Assembly: GCF_002754245.1 (NCBI RefSeq)
Contig: NZ_PEEX01000001.1
Coordinates: forward strand, 1,468,001 to 1,532,000
From: Chryseobacterium sp. 52
Lineage (GTDB): Bacteria; Bacteroidota; Bacteroidia; Flavobacteriales; Weeksellaceae
Length of the DNA: 64,000 bases
Direction of reading: 5' to 3'
In this document: positions 17,060-26,401 of the stretch, in pieces
Numbering within the stretch: the first letter of the stretch is position 1
Layout of the letters: each line of letters starts with the position of its first letter
The notes under the pieces: generated by a model
The model's input: only the letters and a program-made list of their open reading frames with translations
Told to the model about the DNA's origin: nothing
Database searches by the model: none
Translations under genes and position numbers: made by a program

Positions 17060-17079
17060 GTAATATGCTGTAGCTATAG

Positions 17080-17122
17080 AAAAGAAAAACTCTGATCAAT
17101 ATAATCAGAGTCTTGTTTTTTA
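17080..17122 (-). terminator. Terminator after panC
   Basis: Eight-bp stem (17089-17096 with 17104-17111) with an A run on its left, which is a T run on the minus strand, 45 bases after the panC stop. Confidence 0.6.
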
Positions 17123-17166
17123 TAAAAAGTATACAGGGATATTTTTGTTGAACCAGTGTTTAATTA

Positions 17167-18015
17167 TTAGTCCAGATGCATATTGTCAATTAGTCTTACA
17201 CCATCTACTACAACGACGATGAATGCTCTGTAATTCCTGTCTTTATAAAAGAAATCAGTTTCTTTCAATGTATCTTCGTCAGCAATCAGGAAATACTCTA
17301 ATTTCATTCCTTGCTCGTGATCGAAAATATCGGTTACCCTTTCTTTTATCTCGGGAATAGTGACAGTTCGGAACCAGTCGTTTACCTTATTTAAAGTCTG
17401 ATAAATGATTTTTGAGACCTCTTTTCGGTCTTCGTGAAGTCTTTGGTTTCTTGAGCTCAATGCCAAACCGTTTTCTGCTCTGTAAATAGAAACACCCGTG
17501 ATCTTTACCGGAAGCTGTTTCTTTTCAACCATTTTTTTAATAATGGCAAGCTGTTGGAAGTCTTTTTCTCCGAAATAGGCATGGTCAGGCTTGATCTGTC
17601 TGAAAAGCTCCTCCACTACAGTTCCAACGCCGTCAAAATGTTCGGGTCTTGATTTTCCTTCCATTTCATTTTCCAGTCCATCAAAATCGTAATGCTGACT
17701 TTCTGTTTTTTCAGGATAAATATCAGCTACTTCAGGAATATACACAGCATCCACTAAACCTGAATTTTTCAGGATAAGTATATCTCTGTTGATGTCTCTG
17801 GGATACTTTTCCAGGTCTTCCGGATTGTTAAATTGAGTAGGATTTACAAAAATTGAAGAAATTACCAGGTCATTATCTTTTCTGGCCTCCTCATATAGGG
17901 AAAGATGCCCCTTGTGAAGCGCTCCCATGGTAGGAGCAAAGCCTATCTTTTTTCCCATTTCTTTCTGTCTTTCAATGAAATCCTGAAGGGTTTTCTTGTT
18001 CTTTATAACTTCCAT
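17167..18015 (-). CDS. panC: Pantothenate synthetase
   Basis: A 282-residue enzyme that joins pantoate and beta-alanine with ATP, the last step of pantothenate synthesis. The signature PTMGALHKGH (residues 28-37) holds both HxGH histidines of the nucleotidyl-transfer superfamily. SIFVNPTQFN, GVGTVVEELF, FGEKDFQQ and ALSSRNQRL complete the active site. Length is normal. It is divergent from the glycogen-synthase-like gene with 171 bases between; a TATTTTTG at 18036-18043 (minus) may be its -7 element and an interrupted palindrome CACATA-ATTA-TATGTG lies at 18054-18069. Confidence 0.95.
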   Translation of the reverse strand: MEVIKNKKTLQDFIERQKEMGKKIGFAPTMGALHKGHLSLYEEARKDNDLVISSIFVNPTQFNNPEDLEKYPRDINRDILILKNSGLVDAVYIPEVADIYPEKTESQHYDFDGLENEMEGKSRPEHFDGVGTVVEELFRQIKPDHAYFGEKDFQQLAIIKKMVEKKQLPVKITGVSIYRAENGLALSSRNQRLHEDRKEVSKIIYQTLNKVNDWFRTVTIPEIKERVTDIFDHEQGMKLEYFLIADEDTLKETDFFYKDRNYRAFIVVVVDGVRLIDNMHLD

Positions 18016-18139
18016 AGTTTATTTTAATACTAATTCAAAAATACTAAAAATATCACATAATTATATGTGTTTTTAATAATTTGAAAATAGGATTTATCGT
18101 AAAATAATGTTAATTAAAATAATGTTGGATGTTTTTTTG

Positions 18140-18147
18140 TAATTTTG
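18140..18147 (+). promoter_or_regulatory. -7 promoter element of the glycogen-synthase-like gene
   Basis: TAATTTTG (TAnnTTTG) 40 bases before the start codon. The upstream TTG at 18125 is too close to be a standard -33 box. Confidence 0.4.
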
Positions 18148-18186
18148 CACATTAAAGCATTTTTACAAAAATATAGATAGAAATTT

Positions 18187-18957
18187 ATGCCGAATCAAAA
18201 AATACTGTACATTACTACAGAGATGTATCCATATCAGGAAGATACAAATATGGCTGCAGTGGTAAACAAAATGGCACTTAAGATGCACAATGAAGGCAAT
18301 GATGTAAGAGTTTTTATGCCAAGATTTGGACAAATAAGTGAAAGAAAATTCCAACTTCATGAGGTGATCCGTCTTTCGGGAATGAATATTATCATTAATG
18401 ACCTGGACCAGCCTTTAATCATCAAAGTAGCGTCTCTTCCGGGGGAAAGACTTCAGGTTTACTTTATTGACAACGAAGAATACTTCAAGAGAAAACAATA
18501 CTATGTCGATGACGAAGGGAATCCTTTCGATGATAACGACGAAAGAGCTATTTTCTTTGCAAGAGGTGTTATTGAAACAATCAAAAAGTTAAACTGGGTT
18601 CCGGATGTGATCCACTTGAACGGATGGATGTCTTCTTTTGTTCCAATTTACCTAAAAACATATTACGAATCTGATACTTATTTCAAAGATGCCAAAATAG
18701 TCCTTTCTCTATACAATGAGAAAGATGCTGACCTGGATAAAAACATTGCTGAAAAACTGACATTCGATAATATTTCCGGATTAAAAGCGTTAGATAATCC
18801 TACAATCAAAAATTTTGTTATTGAAAGTATGAATTACGTTGACATGGTTGTAAAAGGAGATGAGTTTCTGGATGAGGACCTGGATAAAGGGTTCAATGAA
18901 ACAACAACTCCAAAATCAGAATACGTTGACGTAGATTCTATAAATCAACTTTATTAA
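18187..18957 (+). CDS. Glycogen/starch synthase-like protein, N-terminal GT5 domain only
   Basis: A 256-residue protein matching only the N-terminal Rossmann half of GT5 glycogen synthases. KILYITTEMYPY and the GNDVRVFMPRFG segment are standard, as are NDERAIFFARGVIE and PDVIHLNGWMSSFVP (HxxxW region). The KxGGL motif that binds ADP-glucose near the N-terminus is replaced (EDTNMAAVV), and the C-terminal nucleotide-binding half is missing. The coding region ends cleanly 12 bases before the next gene, with no leftover C-terminal reading frame, so this is a stable short form. Such short proteins beside panC and DUF4270 recur in Flavobacteriia. A catalytic role is unlikely. Confidence 0.82.
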   Translation: MPNQKILYITTEMYPYQEDTNMAAVVNKMALKMHNEGNDVRVFMPRFGQISERKFQLHEVIRLSGMNIIINDLDQPLIIKVASLPGERLQVYFIDNEEYFKRKQYYVDDEGNPFDDNDERAIFFARGVIETIKKLNWVPDVIHLNGWMSSFVPIYLKTYYESDTYFKDAKIVLSLYNEKDADLDKNIAEKLTFDNISGLKALDNPTIKNFVIESMNYVDMVVKGDEFLDEDLDKGFNETTTPKSEYVDVDSINQLY

Positions 18958-18969
18958 ACACATTTTTTA

Positions 18970-20580
18970 ATGATTCATACTGTTAAAAGAACTTTTGCCA
19001 TGCTTTTTGTGGCGGTTTTCGGGAGTGCTCTTCTTTATAATTGCGAACCGGAAGCGGATTCGCTAGGTCAGCAGCTGTTTATAGACGGTGCCGCAGAAGG
19101 CAACGTAACTTCATATGACCTTATTGCTTACAATATTAATAATCATGATACAATCAGAAGTGATGCCGGAAGACTTATAAGTTTATCCAGCTCTACTGCA
19201 TCTTATTCTGCTGCTGTTTTGGGAGCTTTCTCAGAAGGACAGTTTGGTATGCAGAAAGCATCATTTCTTACTCAGTTGAGAATGAGTACGGATAATTTTG
19301 ATTTCGGGACTACTCCAAAGATAGATTCTGTAGTTCTGGTAATGAAACCGACTCCTGTAGCCGACTCAATAGTTACACGTCCTACCAAGGATGAAAATTT
19401 ATTAGTAGGAACCGAAACAGTTCCTGTTTCGACAGAAATAAAGTCATACCCTACAAATTATAATTTTAAATATGGTAAAATGAAGTTGGGTCCTGGAGGA
19501 ACACATACTTTAATGCATATTAATGTGGATGAAGTGACGACATTCTTAGACGGTAATGATCCGGCCTTTAAACGTTCTAATGTAGTAGTTAGTACCGGAA
19601 CAGCACTTGGATCTACTGTATTTGACGGAACTGTGATGGCTAAGACCATTACAAAGAAGTCGGATAATTCTGTTTTATTTACATCTGATGCAGGAATTAG
19701 AATTCCATTGAAAAAGGAATTTTTCCAGACGATGATTCTTGATAAAAGTGGTAAGCCGGAGCTGATGGATGCGTCTAACTTTACAAGATACTTCAAAGGG
19801 ATAAAACTTTCTGTTACTGATACGGACGGATATCTTTTACAGTTCAATCCAAACGACATGGAAATGGTCATGTATTATACCAATGAAAAAAATACGAATG
19901 GTACTATCACAAGACCTCAGTCTACCTTTAAATTAATTCTTGCAGGAAACGTTGGTAATGCACGTTTTGGACAGTATGAATACAATAGAACAGGTTCTGC
20001 TTGGAAAACGGCCTCATCAGCGATCAACGAAGTAGATGGTGATACCAGGCTTTATATGCAAGGAATGGGAGGGCCTTCTGTGGCTGTGAAAATTCCTGAT
20101 ACAACAATTGGAACCCTTAAAACTTTATACGAGAAAGATAAAGCAGCGATCGTAAGTGCTAAGATCAGACTCTATACGGATGATGTAGCGTGGAATAACA
20201 ATTATAGGAGAACAAATAACAATTTTACCATTCTTCCTATTGACAGCAGAGATTCAGGAACAGAAGTTATTACATATTCAGGATATATTGCAGATTTAAC
20301 TGCTGGCTTTACCTGGCTTAAATCTTATGATTTAGATAAAAATCCTTCTTATTATGATTTTACAGTAACAAAAGCGGTGAAAGATATTGTTGAAGGAGGT
20401 ACAGCAGTAAATAAAACTTTACTTATCAATGTTGGGCAGTTTATCAGTACAGGAACTTCATTTGTTGGGTATAAATATTCATCCAGAGCGTTTGCAACAG
20501 AAAGAAACGTTTTTATTGGATCTGATAAAAATAATGTCAACAGAGTTCAGTTAAAGGTTACTTACGGTACAAAAAAATAA
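18970..20580 (+). CDS. DUF4270 family lipoprotein
   Basis: A 536-residue surface or periplasmic lipoprotein. The N-terminus MIHTVKRTFAMLFVAVFGSALLYNCEPEADSLG carries a hydrophobic segment and a cysteine (about residue 26) followed by acidic residues, as in Bacteroidota lipoproteins. The remainder is beta-rich (many short VVLVMKPT / TFKLILAGNVG strands) and closes with VNRVQLKVTYGTKK. It matches DUF4270 in length and in position between a glycogen-synthase-like gene and glmS. The function is unknown. It is 18 bases from glmS and probably in one operon with it. Confidence 0.85.
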   Translation: MIHTVKRTFAMLFVAVFGSALLYNCEPEADSLGQQLFIDGAAEGNVTSYDLIAYNINNHDTIRSDAGRLISLSSSTASYSAAVLGAFSEGQFGMQKASFLTQLRMSTDNFDFGTTPKIDSVVLVMKPTPVADSIVTRPTKDENLLVGTETVPVSTEIKSYPTNYNFKYGKMKLGPGGTHTLMHINVDEVTTFLDGNDPAFKRSNVVVSTGTALGSTVFDGTVMAKTITKKSDNSVLFTSDAGIRIPLKKEFFQTMILDKSGKPELMDASNFTRYFKGIKLSVTDTDGYLLQFNPNDMEMVMYYTNEKNTNGTITRPQSTFKLILAGNVGNARFGQYEYNRTGSAWKTASSAINEVDGDTRLYMQGMGGPSVAVKIPDTTIGTLKTLYEKDKAAIVSAKIRLYTDDVAWNNNYRRTNNNFTILPIDSRDSGTEVITYSGYIADLTAGFTWLKSYDLDKNPSYYDFTVTKAVKDIVEGGTAVNKTLLINVGQFISTGTSFVGYKYSSRAFATERNVFIGSDKNNVNRVQLKVTYGTKK

Positions 20581-20598
20581 AAAAACACTAGAAAAAAT

Positions 20599-22452
20599 AT
20601 GTGCGGAATTGTAGGATATACAGGATTTCAAGATGCGTATGATATTGTGATCAACGGTCTTAGAAGATTAGAATATAGAGGGTATGACAGTGCTGGAATT
20701 GTTTTGGAAGGTTCAAATAAAAAATTTGAAGTAGAAAAAACAAAGGGAAAGGTAGATGACTTGGTTAAGATTTCGGCACAGCTGAAAGGCACAGCCAAAA
20801 TAGGAATGGGACATACCCGATGGGCTACTCACGGAGTTCCAAGTGATAGAAATTCACACCCGCATTTATCAAATAATGGTAAAATTGCTCTTGTACACAA
20901 TGGTATTATAGAAAATTATGATACGATCAAGACAATGCTTACCGAAAAAGGATATACTTTTAAATCTGAAACAGATACAGAAGTACTGGTAAACCTTATT
21001 CAGTATTTTACAGATTTAAACTCTGAAACAGATTTCCCAACAGCGGTGAGATATGCTTTAAACGAAGTGTATGGAGCTTATGCTATTACAGTACTCCACG
21101 AAGATTGTCCTGGAATATTAGTTGTAGCAAGATTAGGTTCTCCATTGGCTATAGGAATTGGTGATAAAGAATACTTTATTGCTTCTGACGCATCTCCTTT
21201 CGTAGAATTTACCAAAGAAGCCATCTATCTTGAAGAGGGGCATATGGCTACTATTTCATTAGAGACTGGCGTAGATATCAGAACTATTAATGATAACTCC
21301 AAGATCGAGCCTGAGATTCAAGAGCTTAAATTAAGCTTAGAACAGATTGAAAAAGGAGGTTACGAGCATTTTATGCTTAAAGAGATCTTCGAGCAGCCTA
21401 AGTCTATACATGACACTATGAGAGGGAGACTTCTTGTGGATGAAGGTGTTATAAAAATGGCCGGAATCTGGGATCATTTGGAGAGATTCAAAAATGCAAA
21501 CAGAATCATTATCATTGCTTGTGGAACGTCCTGGCATGCAGGTCTTATCGGAGAATATCTGATTGAAGAGTATGCAAGAATTCCTGTAGAAGTAGAATAC
21601 GCTTCAGAATTCAGATACAGAAACCCTATTATAACTGATAAAGACGTTGTAATTGCGATCTCTCAATCCGGAGAAACAGCAGATACAATGGCTGCATTGA
21701 AATTGGCAAAGGAAAGAGGGGCATTCATATATGGTATTTGTAATGTGGTAGACTCTTCTATTGCAAGAATTACAGATGCAGGTTCGTATACCCATGCCGG
21801 TCCTGAGATTGGTGTAGCTTCTACAAAAGCATTTACTGCACAGCTTACCATTCTGACGCTAATTGCATTTAAATTAGGAAAACATAACGGTAACTTAGGA
21901 AACGCTGAATTCATGAGCTTAATTGCTGAATTGGATGCTCTCCCTAAAAAGATCGAAGAAGTTTTAAGTACAACTCACGAACTGACTCAAAATATTGCAA
22001 AAGACTTTATTAATGCAACTAACTTCCTTTATTTAGGAAGAGGATACAATTATCCTGCAGCATTGGAAGGTGCTTTAAAATTGAAAGAGATCTCTTATAT
22101 TCACGCAGAAGGATATCCTGCAGCAGAAATGAAACACGGTCCTATTGCTCTTATCGACGAGAATATGCCAATTGTTATCATTGCGCCTAAAAGAGGGCAT
22201 TATGATAAGATTGTAAGTAACGTTCAGGAGATTAAGGCTAGAAAAGGAAAGGTCATTGCTGTGGTTAATAAAGGAGATAAGCAGGTAAGCTCAATGGCAG
22301 ATTATGTGATTGAAATTCCTGAGACTTCAGAATGCTTCTCACCAATCGTTGCATCAGTGCCTTTACAGCTATTAGCTTATTACATCGCAGTATACCGAGG
22401 AGCGAATGTAGATCAGCCGAGAAACCTGGCAAAATCAGTAACCGTGGAATAA
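20599..22452 (+). CDS. glmS: Glutamine-fructose-6-phosphate aminotransferase
   Basis: A 617-residue cytoplasmic enzyme that makes glucosamine-6-phosphate for peptidoglycan and lipid A. The protein starts MCGIVGYTG, with Cys2 as the glutaminase nucleophile. RRLEYRGYDSAG and HTRWATHG follow in the class II amidotransferase domain (to about residue 240). Two SIS domains come next, with IACGTSWHAG, ISQSGETADT, GVASTKAFTAQ and LGRGYNYPAALEGALKLKEISYIHAEG. The end DQPRNLAKSVTVE is the conserved C-terminus. No glmS ribozyme is expected in this group and none was seen. Confidence 0.96.
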   Translation: MCGIVGYTGFQDAYDIVINGLRRLEYRGYDSAGIVLEGSNKKFEVEKTKGKVDDLVKISAQLKGTAKIGMGHTRWATHGVPSDRNSHPHLSNNGKIALVHNGIIENYDTIKTMLTEKGYTFKSETDTEVLVNLIQYFTDLNSETDFPTAVRYALNEVYGAYAITVLHEDCPGILVVARLGSPLAIGIGDKEYFIASDASPFVEFTKEAIYLEEGHMATISLETGVDIRTINDNSKIEPEIQELKLSLEQIEKGGYEHFMLKEIFEQPKSIHDTMRGRLLVDEGVIKMAGIWDHLERFKNANRIIIIACGTSWHAGLIGEYLIEEYARIPVEVEYASEFRYRNPIITDKDVVIAISQSGETADTMAALKLAKERGAFIYGICNVVDSSIARITDAGSYTHAGPEIGVASTKAFTAQLTILTLIAFKLGKHNGNLGNAEFMSLIAELDALPKKIEEVLSTTHELTQNIAKDFINATNFLYLGRGYNYPAALEGALKLKEISYIHAEGYPAAEMKHGPIALIDENMPIVIIAPKRGHYDKIVSNVQEIKARKGKVIAVVNKGDKQVSSMADYVIEIPETSECFSPIVASVPLQLLAYYIAVYRGANVDQPRNLAKSVTVE

Positions 22453-22560
22453 AAAGTAGTTGTAAATAAAATAAATTTAGATTTCTTCCGTTATTTCAAA
22501 AAAAATCTTAAAAGTTTCTTAAAAAAATTATATATTTACGGCTTAATTATAAAAATTAAC

Positions 22561-23982
22561 ATGAAAAGGATATTTCTTTTATTATTGTCTGCGTCGGTAG
22601 CATCAGTATCTTGTTCAGGTGGTGGCAGTTCTTCTGTAGGGAAGCCTGGAACAAAGGGAGAATTGATACCAAGAGAAAAAACGAAATCATTTGTTGCGGA
22701 AAGACCATACGGCATGGTCGGTATTCCAGCAGGTTCATTTGTTGCTGGTCTAGCAGACCAGGATCCAACAAATACTCCTGAAAAAGCTTCATTGAAAACT
22801 GTTACTGTTTCCTCTTTCTTCATGGATGAAGCGGAAACTACCAATGCAGAATACAGGGTATTTATCAATTATGTAAGAGATTCCATTGCGAGATCTCTAT
22901 TAGCCGAAGCTGCTGGGGAAGGCGGTGATGAAGGCGGACGTAAAGGAGCAAGCATAGGTGACTATGCATACCTTGCTAAAAAAGAAGAAAACTTAACACC
23001 TTATCAGGAATATTTAGAAGGTCAGGGAGGAAGAGAAGACGGAGGATATGATCCAAATAAGAAATTAGACTGGAAAATTCCTTTACATTGGAGCACTGGA
23101 AAGTATCCTGATGTAGAATATGCAGAAGTTCTTGAATCTATGTATCTGCCTGCTTCTTCTAGAATAGGAAACGAAAGAATTTTAGACGTTAGTAAACTAA
23201 AATACAACTATCAGTGGGGAGATATGGATGCAGCAATTGCAGACAACGAAAGAGGTGCTAATTACCTTAAAAGTTCAAGCATTGCTATCTATCCTGATAC
23301 AACGGTTTGGGTAAATGATTTCCATTTCACTTACAACGAACCATTGTTCGAACAGTATTTCTGGCACAAAGCTTACAAAGACTATCCTGTAGTTGGGGTT
23401 ACCTGGGATCAGGCAAGAGCTTACTGTAATTTCAGATCTAAACTGAAAACTGATTATAACGAAAGTTTAAAAAGAAAAAAACAAAGACCATTACAATTCC
23501 GTCTACCTACAGAAATCGAGTGGGAATATGCTGCAAGAGGCGGAATGCAAAATGCTACTTACCCTTGGGGTGGTCCATATTTAATGGATGACAGAGGTTG
23601 CTACCTGGCAAACTTTAAACCTAAGAGAGGTAACTATATGGAAGACGATAAAAAAGGTACTTATACATATACAGCTCCAGTAAAGAAATTTAAGAAAAAT
23701 GGATTTGGGTTATTTGATATGGCTGGAAACGTTTCTGAATGGACAGCATCTGCGTATAACAACTCTTCTTATGGATTCTCATCAACATTAAATCCTTCTA
23801 CAAAAGATACTAAGGATACTAAGAGATCGGTAAGAGGTGGTTCTTGGAAAGATATAGGATATGCCCTTATGACAGGTGCTAGAGATTGGGAAAGAAAAGA
23901 TTCTGCAAGAAGCTATATCGGATTCAGAACTGTACAGGATATTCCTGAAGCAGCTGTGAAGCCAAGAAGAGTTAACAGATAA
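22561..23982 (+). CDS. gldK: Gliding motility / type IX secretion lipoprotein GldK
   Basis: A 473-residue outer-membrane-associated lipoprotein (lipobox VASVSC, Cys about 19). With GldN it forms the periplasmic ring of the type IX secretion system. The fold is a formylglycine-generating-enzyme-like (SUMF1) domain: GMVGIPAGSFVAG, then DEAETTNAEYRVF, then YPVVGVTWDQARAYCNFRS, RLPTEIEWEYAARGG, NGFGLFDMAGNVSEWTAS and RSVRGGSW...YIGFR. The catalytic cysteine pair of true FGE enzymes is not evident, as usual for GldK/PorK. It opens the gldKLMN cluster; TATATTTA at 22531-22538 is a near match to a -7 element. Confidence 0.95.
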   Translation: MKRIFLLLLSASVASVSCSGGGSSSVGKPGTKGELIPREKTKSFVAERPYGMVGIPAGSFVAGLADQDPTNTPEKASLKTVTVSSFFMDEAETTNAEYRVFINYVRDSIARSLLAEAAGEGGDEGGRKGASIGDYAYLAKKEENLTPYQEYLEGQGGREDGGYDPNKKLDWKIPLHWSTGKYPDVEYAEVLESMYLPASSRIGNERILDVSKLKYNYQWGDMDAAIADNERGANYLKSSSIAIYPDTTVWVNDFHFTYNEPLFEQYFWHKAYKDYPVVGVTWDQARAYCNFRSKLKTDYNESLKRKKQRPLQFRLPTEIEWEYAARGGMQNATYPWGGPYLMDDRGCYLANFKPKRGNYMEDDKKGTYTYTAPVKKFKKNGFGLFDMAGNVSEWTASAYNNSSYGFSSTLNPSTKDTKDTKRSVRGGSWKDIGYALMTGARDWERKDSARSYIGFRTVQDIPEAAVKPRRVNR

Positions 23983-24042
23983 TTAACCGGACAACTATTT
24001 TTCAATAACAATTTTATTTAACATTAAAAAAACTAACTTAAT

Positions 24043-24735
24043 ATGTTTAAGACTAAAGATGCTTGGATGAATTTCTTCTATTCATTCGGTGCTGCAATTG
24101 TGATTCTTGGAGCTTGGCTTAAAATTACTCACATTACCTTGGGACCAATTAATGGTAATATCGCTCTTACAGTGGGACTTATTACAGAGGCTATTATCTT
24201 TATTATTTTCGCATTTGACCCGCCGAAATCGGAAGAATCTTATGCATGGGAAAATGTTTATCCTGAACTATTAGATAAGCATGCAAACCCAAACCCTTTA
24301 CATTCTAATGTGTCATCTAAAAATAGTGCACAACACTTTGCAGAATTAGAAAACTCTCTTTCAAATAAATTAGACAAAATGCTTCAGGATGCAAAACTGG
24401 ACGTTCAGTTATTTGACAGACTAAGAACAGGTATCGACAAATTCTCTAGCTCTGTTGATCAGATCAACCAGACTGTTGACGTATCTGCTTCAACTCATAA
24501 ATATAACGATCAGCTTAACAAAGCTGCACAGCACATGGAAAGCATGAATGCTTTATATACAATGCAGTTGGAAAGTGGTAAAAGACAATCTGAATTTGCT
24601 AATAAATATGTAGCAGATATGCAGAAGTCTGCAGAGCAGTCTGAAAAATTCAATCAAGAGTTACAAGGTTTAACAACTAATCTTAACAGCTTAAATAGAG
24701 TTTATGGTGGTATGCTTACTGCTATGAAGTCTTAA
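24043..24735 (+). CDS. gldL: Type IX secretion / gliding motor subunit GldL
   Basis: A 230-residue inner-membrane protein with two N-terminal helices (about 11-30 and 38-57) and a long cytoplasmic coiled-coil tail. GldL5-GldM2 complexes are the proton-driven motor of gliding and T9SS export. The second helix carries the protonatable glutamate at residue 49 (GLITEAIIF), the position shown to be essential in Flavobacterium johnsoniae GldL. The tail has heptad-like leucine spacing (KMLQDAKLDVQLFDRL). It is followed 53 bases later by gldM. Confidence 0.95.
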   Translation: MFKTKDAWMNFFYSFGAAIVILGAWLKITHITLGPINGNIALTVGLITEAIIFIIFAFDPPKSEESYAWENVYPELLDKHANPNPLHSNVSSKNSAQHFAELENSLSNKLDKMLQDAKLDVQLFDRLRTGIDKFSSSVDQINQTVDVSASTHKYNDQLNKAAQHMESMNALYTMQLESGKRQSEFANKYVADMQKSAEQSEKFNQELQGLTTNLNSLNRVYGGMLTAMKS

Positions 24736-24788
24736 TTCCTAACCATTTCTGAATTTAACTACTTAATCAAAAACTAAAAGAAAAGAGA

Positions 24789-26381
24789 ATGGCACAAGGA
24801 AAACAGACCCCTCGTCAGAAGATGATCAACCTAATGTATTTGGTGTTCATCGCGATGATGGCCCTAAATATTGATGCAGAAATCATCAGATCATACTATG
24901 ACTCTACCAGAGCTTTGAATGAAACAAGAACCTTAACAGAGGTTAAAAACGAAAAGATTTTCGAAAAAACTCTTGAGGCTAAAGCACAGCAGGTACCAGA
25001 TACCTATGCACAGCCTTGGGGACAGTATAAAGTTTTAAAAGGTAAAATTGATGCTTTAGTAGCTTCTGCTCAAGGTATAAAAGATGCCTTGAAAAAGACA
25101 TCGGATTTTCATGATAAAGATCCGAAAACCGGAAAAGATATTGATGTAAGCGAAAATTTTGCTGCATTGAATAACAATGAAGCGACTACTGAATACTTCT
25201 TTAAAGAAGGAGAAGAAAATACTCCATCAAAAGGAGCTTTAGACTTAAAAGCTAAAATTGACGATGTAAGAAATTATATCAATGCCACTTTTGGAAGCAA
25301 TGCACAATTAAAAGATTTAGTAGACAGAGCTAATAAATCTCTAATCGCTGAATATCCAAAAGGAAAATCTCCGAATGATAAGACTTGGTTTCAAAATAAA
25401 TTCTATCACCAGCCGTTAATCGCGGCGATCTCTAACTTAGAGATCATCCAGAATGATGCTAGAAACGTACAGTCTGATGCATTGGCATTATTACTTCAGG
25501 AGAAAGTTGATGCAAATATCAAATTCTCAAGCTATGAGCCTATCGTTTCTGGTCCGCTAGATATTCAGGCAGGAAAACAGGCTGAAGTAAAAGTAATGTT
25601 AGGAACATATTCAAACAGTAACAAGATTAGTATTTCAGGGGTTGGAAGAGTAGAAAATGGAAAAGGGATTACCTCTATTTCAGGTTCTGGTATCGGAGAA
25701 CATAAACTTGGAGGAACAATTACTTTAACAGATGCTTCAGGAAAACCTCAAAGTTTCCCATGGACGCATACGTATAACGTAATCGCAGGACCAAGAGAAG
25801 TAAAACTTGAAAAAGGATTATTACTTTCTGCGGATAAAATGAATGTAATGTATAGAGGACTTGAGAACCCTGTTTCAGGATCAATCTTAGGTGCTGATAA
25901 TTCTAAACTTTCATTATCTGCTCCGGGTGCCACTGTAAGAAATACAGGCCCAGGAAAATGGATTGTAAAACCTGCTTCAGGTAATACAGTTAAACTGACA
26001 TTATCAGGAATAGATCCTTACGGAAAATCTGTTTCTCAGGTATTTGAATATAGAATTAAGAATGTACCGCCACCACAAGGACAGATAAGAGGACAAAGTA
26101 TTGTAGCGATGCCTCCAACATCTATTCAGAATCAAACGGTACAGGCAGCGATTCCTGATTTCGACTTCCCGGTTTCATTCACTGTAACACAGTTTATGGT
26201 AAGAGTACCAGGAAGAGCAGCATTATTAATTCACGGAAATTCATTAAATGATGCCGGTGGATTAGTGAAAAATCTTAGATCTGGAGATGTAGTTTCTATC
26301 TTTGATATTAAAGTTACTGCTCAAGGTCTGGATGGTCAGGTAATTAAAAACATTACTCCTATAATCATTAATATTCCATAG
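24789..26381 (+). CDS. gldM: Type IX secretion / gliding motor subunit GldM
   Basis: A 530-residue protein with one N-terminal membrane helix (MINLMYLVFIAMMALNIDAE, about residues 11-30) and a large periplasmic part that links the GldL motor to the GldK/GldN ring. It begins MAQGKQTPRQKMINLMYLV, the hallmark of GldM/PorM. The helical domain D1 (to about 230) is followed by three beta-domains (from EPIVSGPLDIQAGKQAEV on). GldM ends 21 bases before gldN; all four gld genes lie in a row with short spacers. Confidence 0.96.
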   Translation: MAQGKQTPRQKMINLMYLVFIAMMALNIDAEIIRSYYDSTRALNETRTLTEVKNEKIFEKTLEAKAQQVPDTYAQPWGQYKVLKGKIDALVASAQGIKDALKKTSDFHDKDPKTGKDIDVSENFAALNNNEATTEYFFKEGEENTPSKGALDLKAKIDDVRNYINATFGSNAQLKDLVDRANKSLIAEYPKGKSPNDKTWFQNKFYHQPLIAAISNLEIIQNDARNVQSDALALLLQEKVDANIKFSSYEPIVSGPLDIQAGKQAEVKVMLGTYSNSNKISISGVGRVENGKGITSISGSGIGEHKLGGTITLTDASGKPQSFPWTHTYNVIAGPREVKLEKGLLLSADKMNVMYRGLENPVSGSILGADNSKLSLSAPGATVRNTGPGKWIVKPASGNTVKLTLSGIDPYGKSVSQVFEYRIKNVPPPQGQIRGQSIVAMPPTSIQNQTVQAAIPDFDFPVSFTVTQFMVRVPGRAALLIHGNSLNDAGGLVKNLRSGDVVSIFDIKVTAQGLDGQVIKNITPIIINIP

Positions 26382-26401
26382 GACTAAAATTGTAATTTAT
26401 T

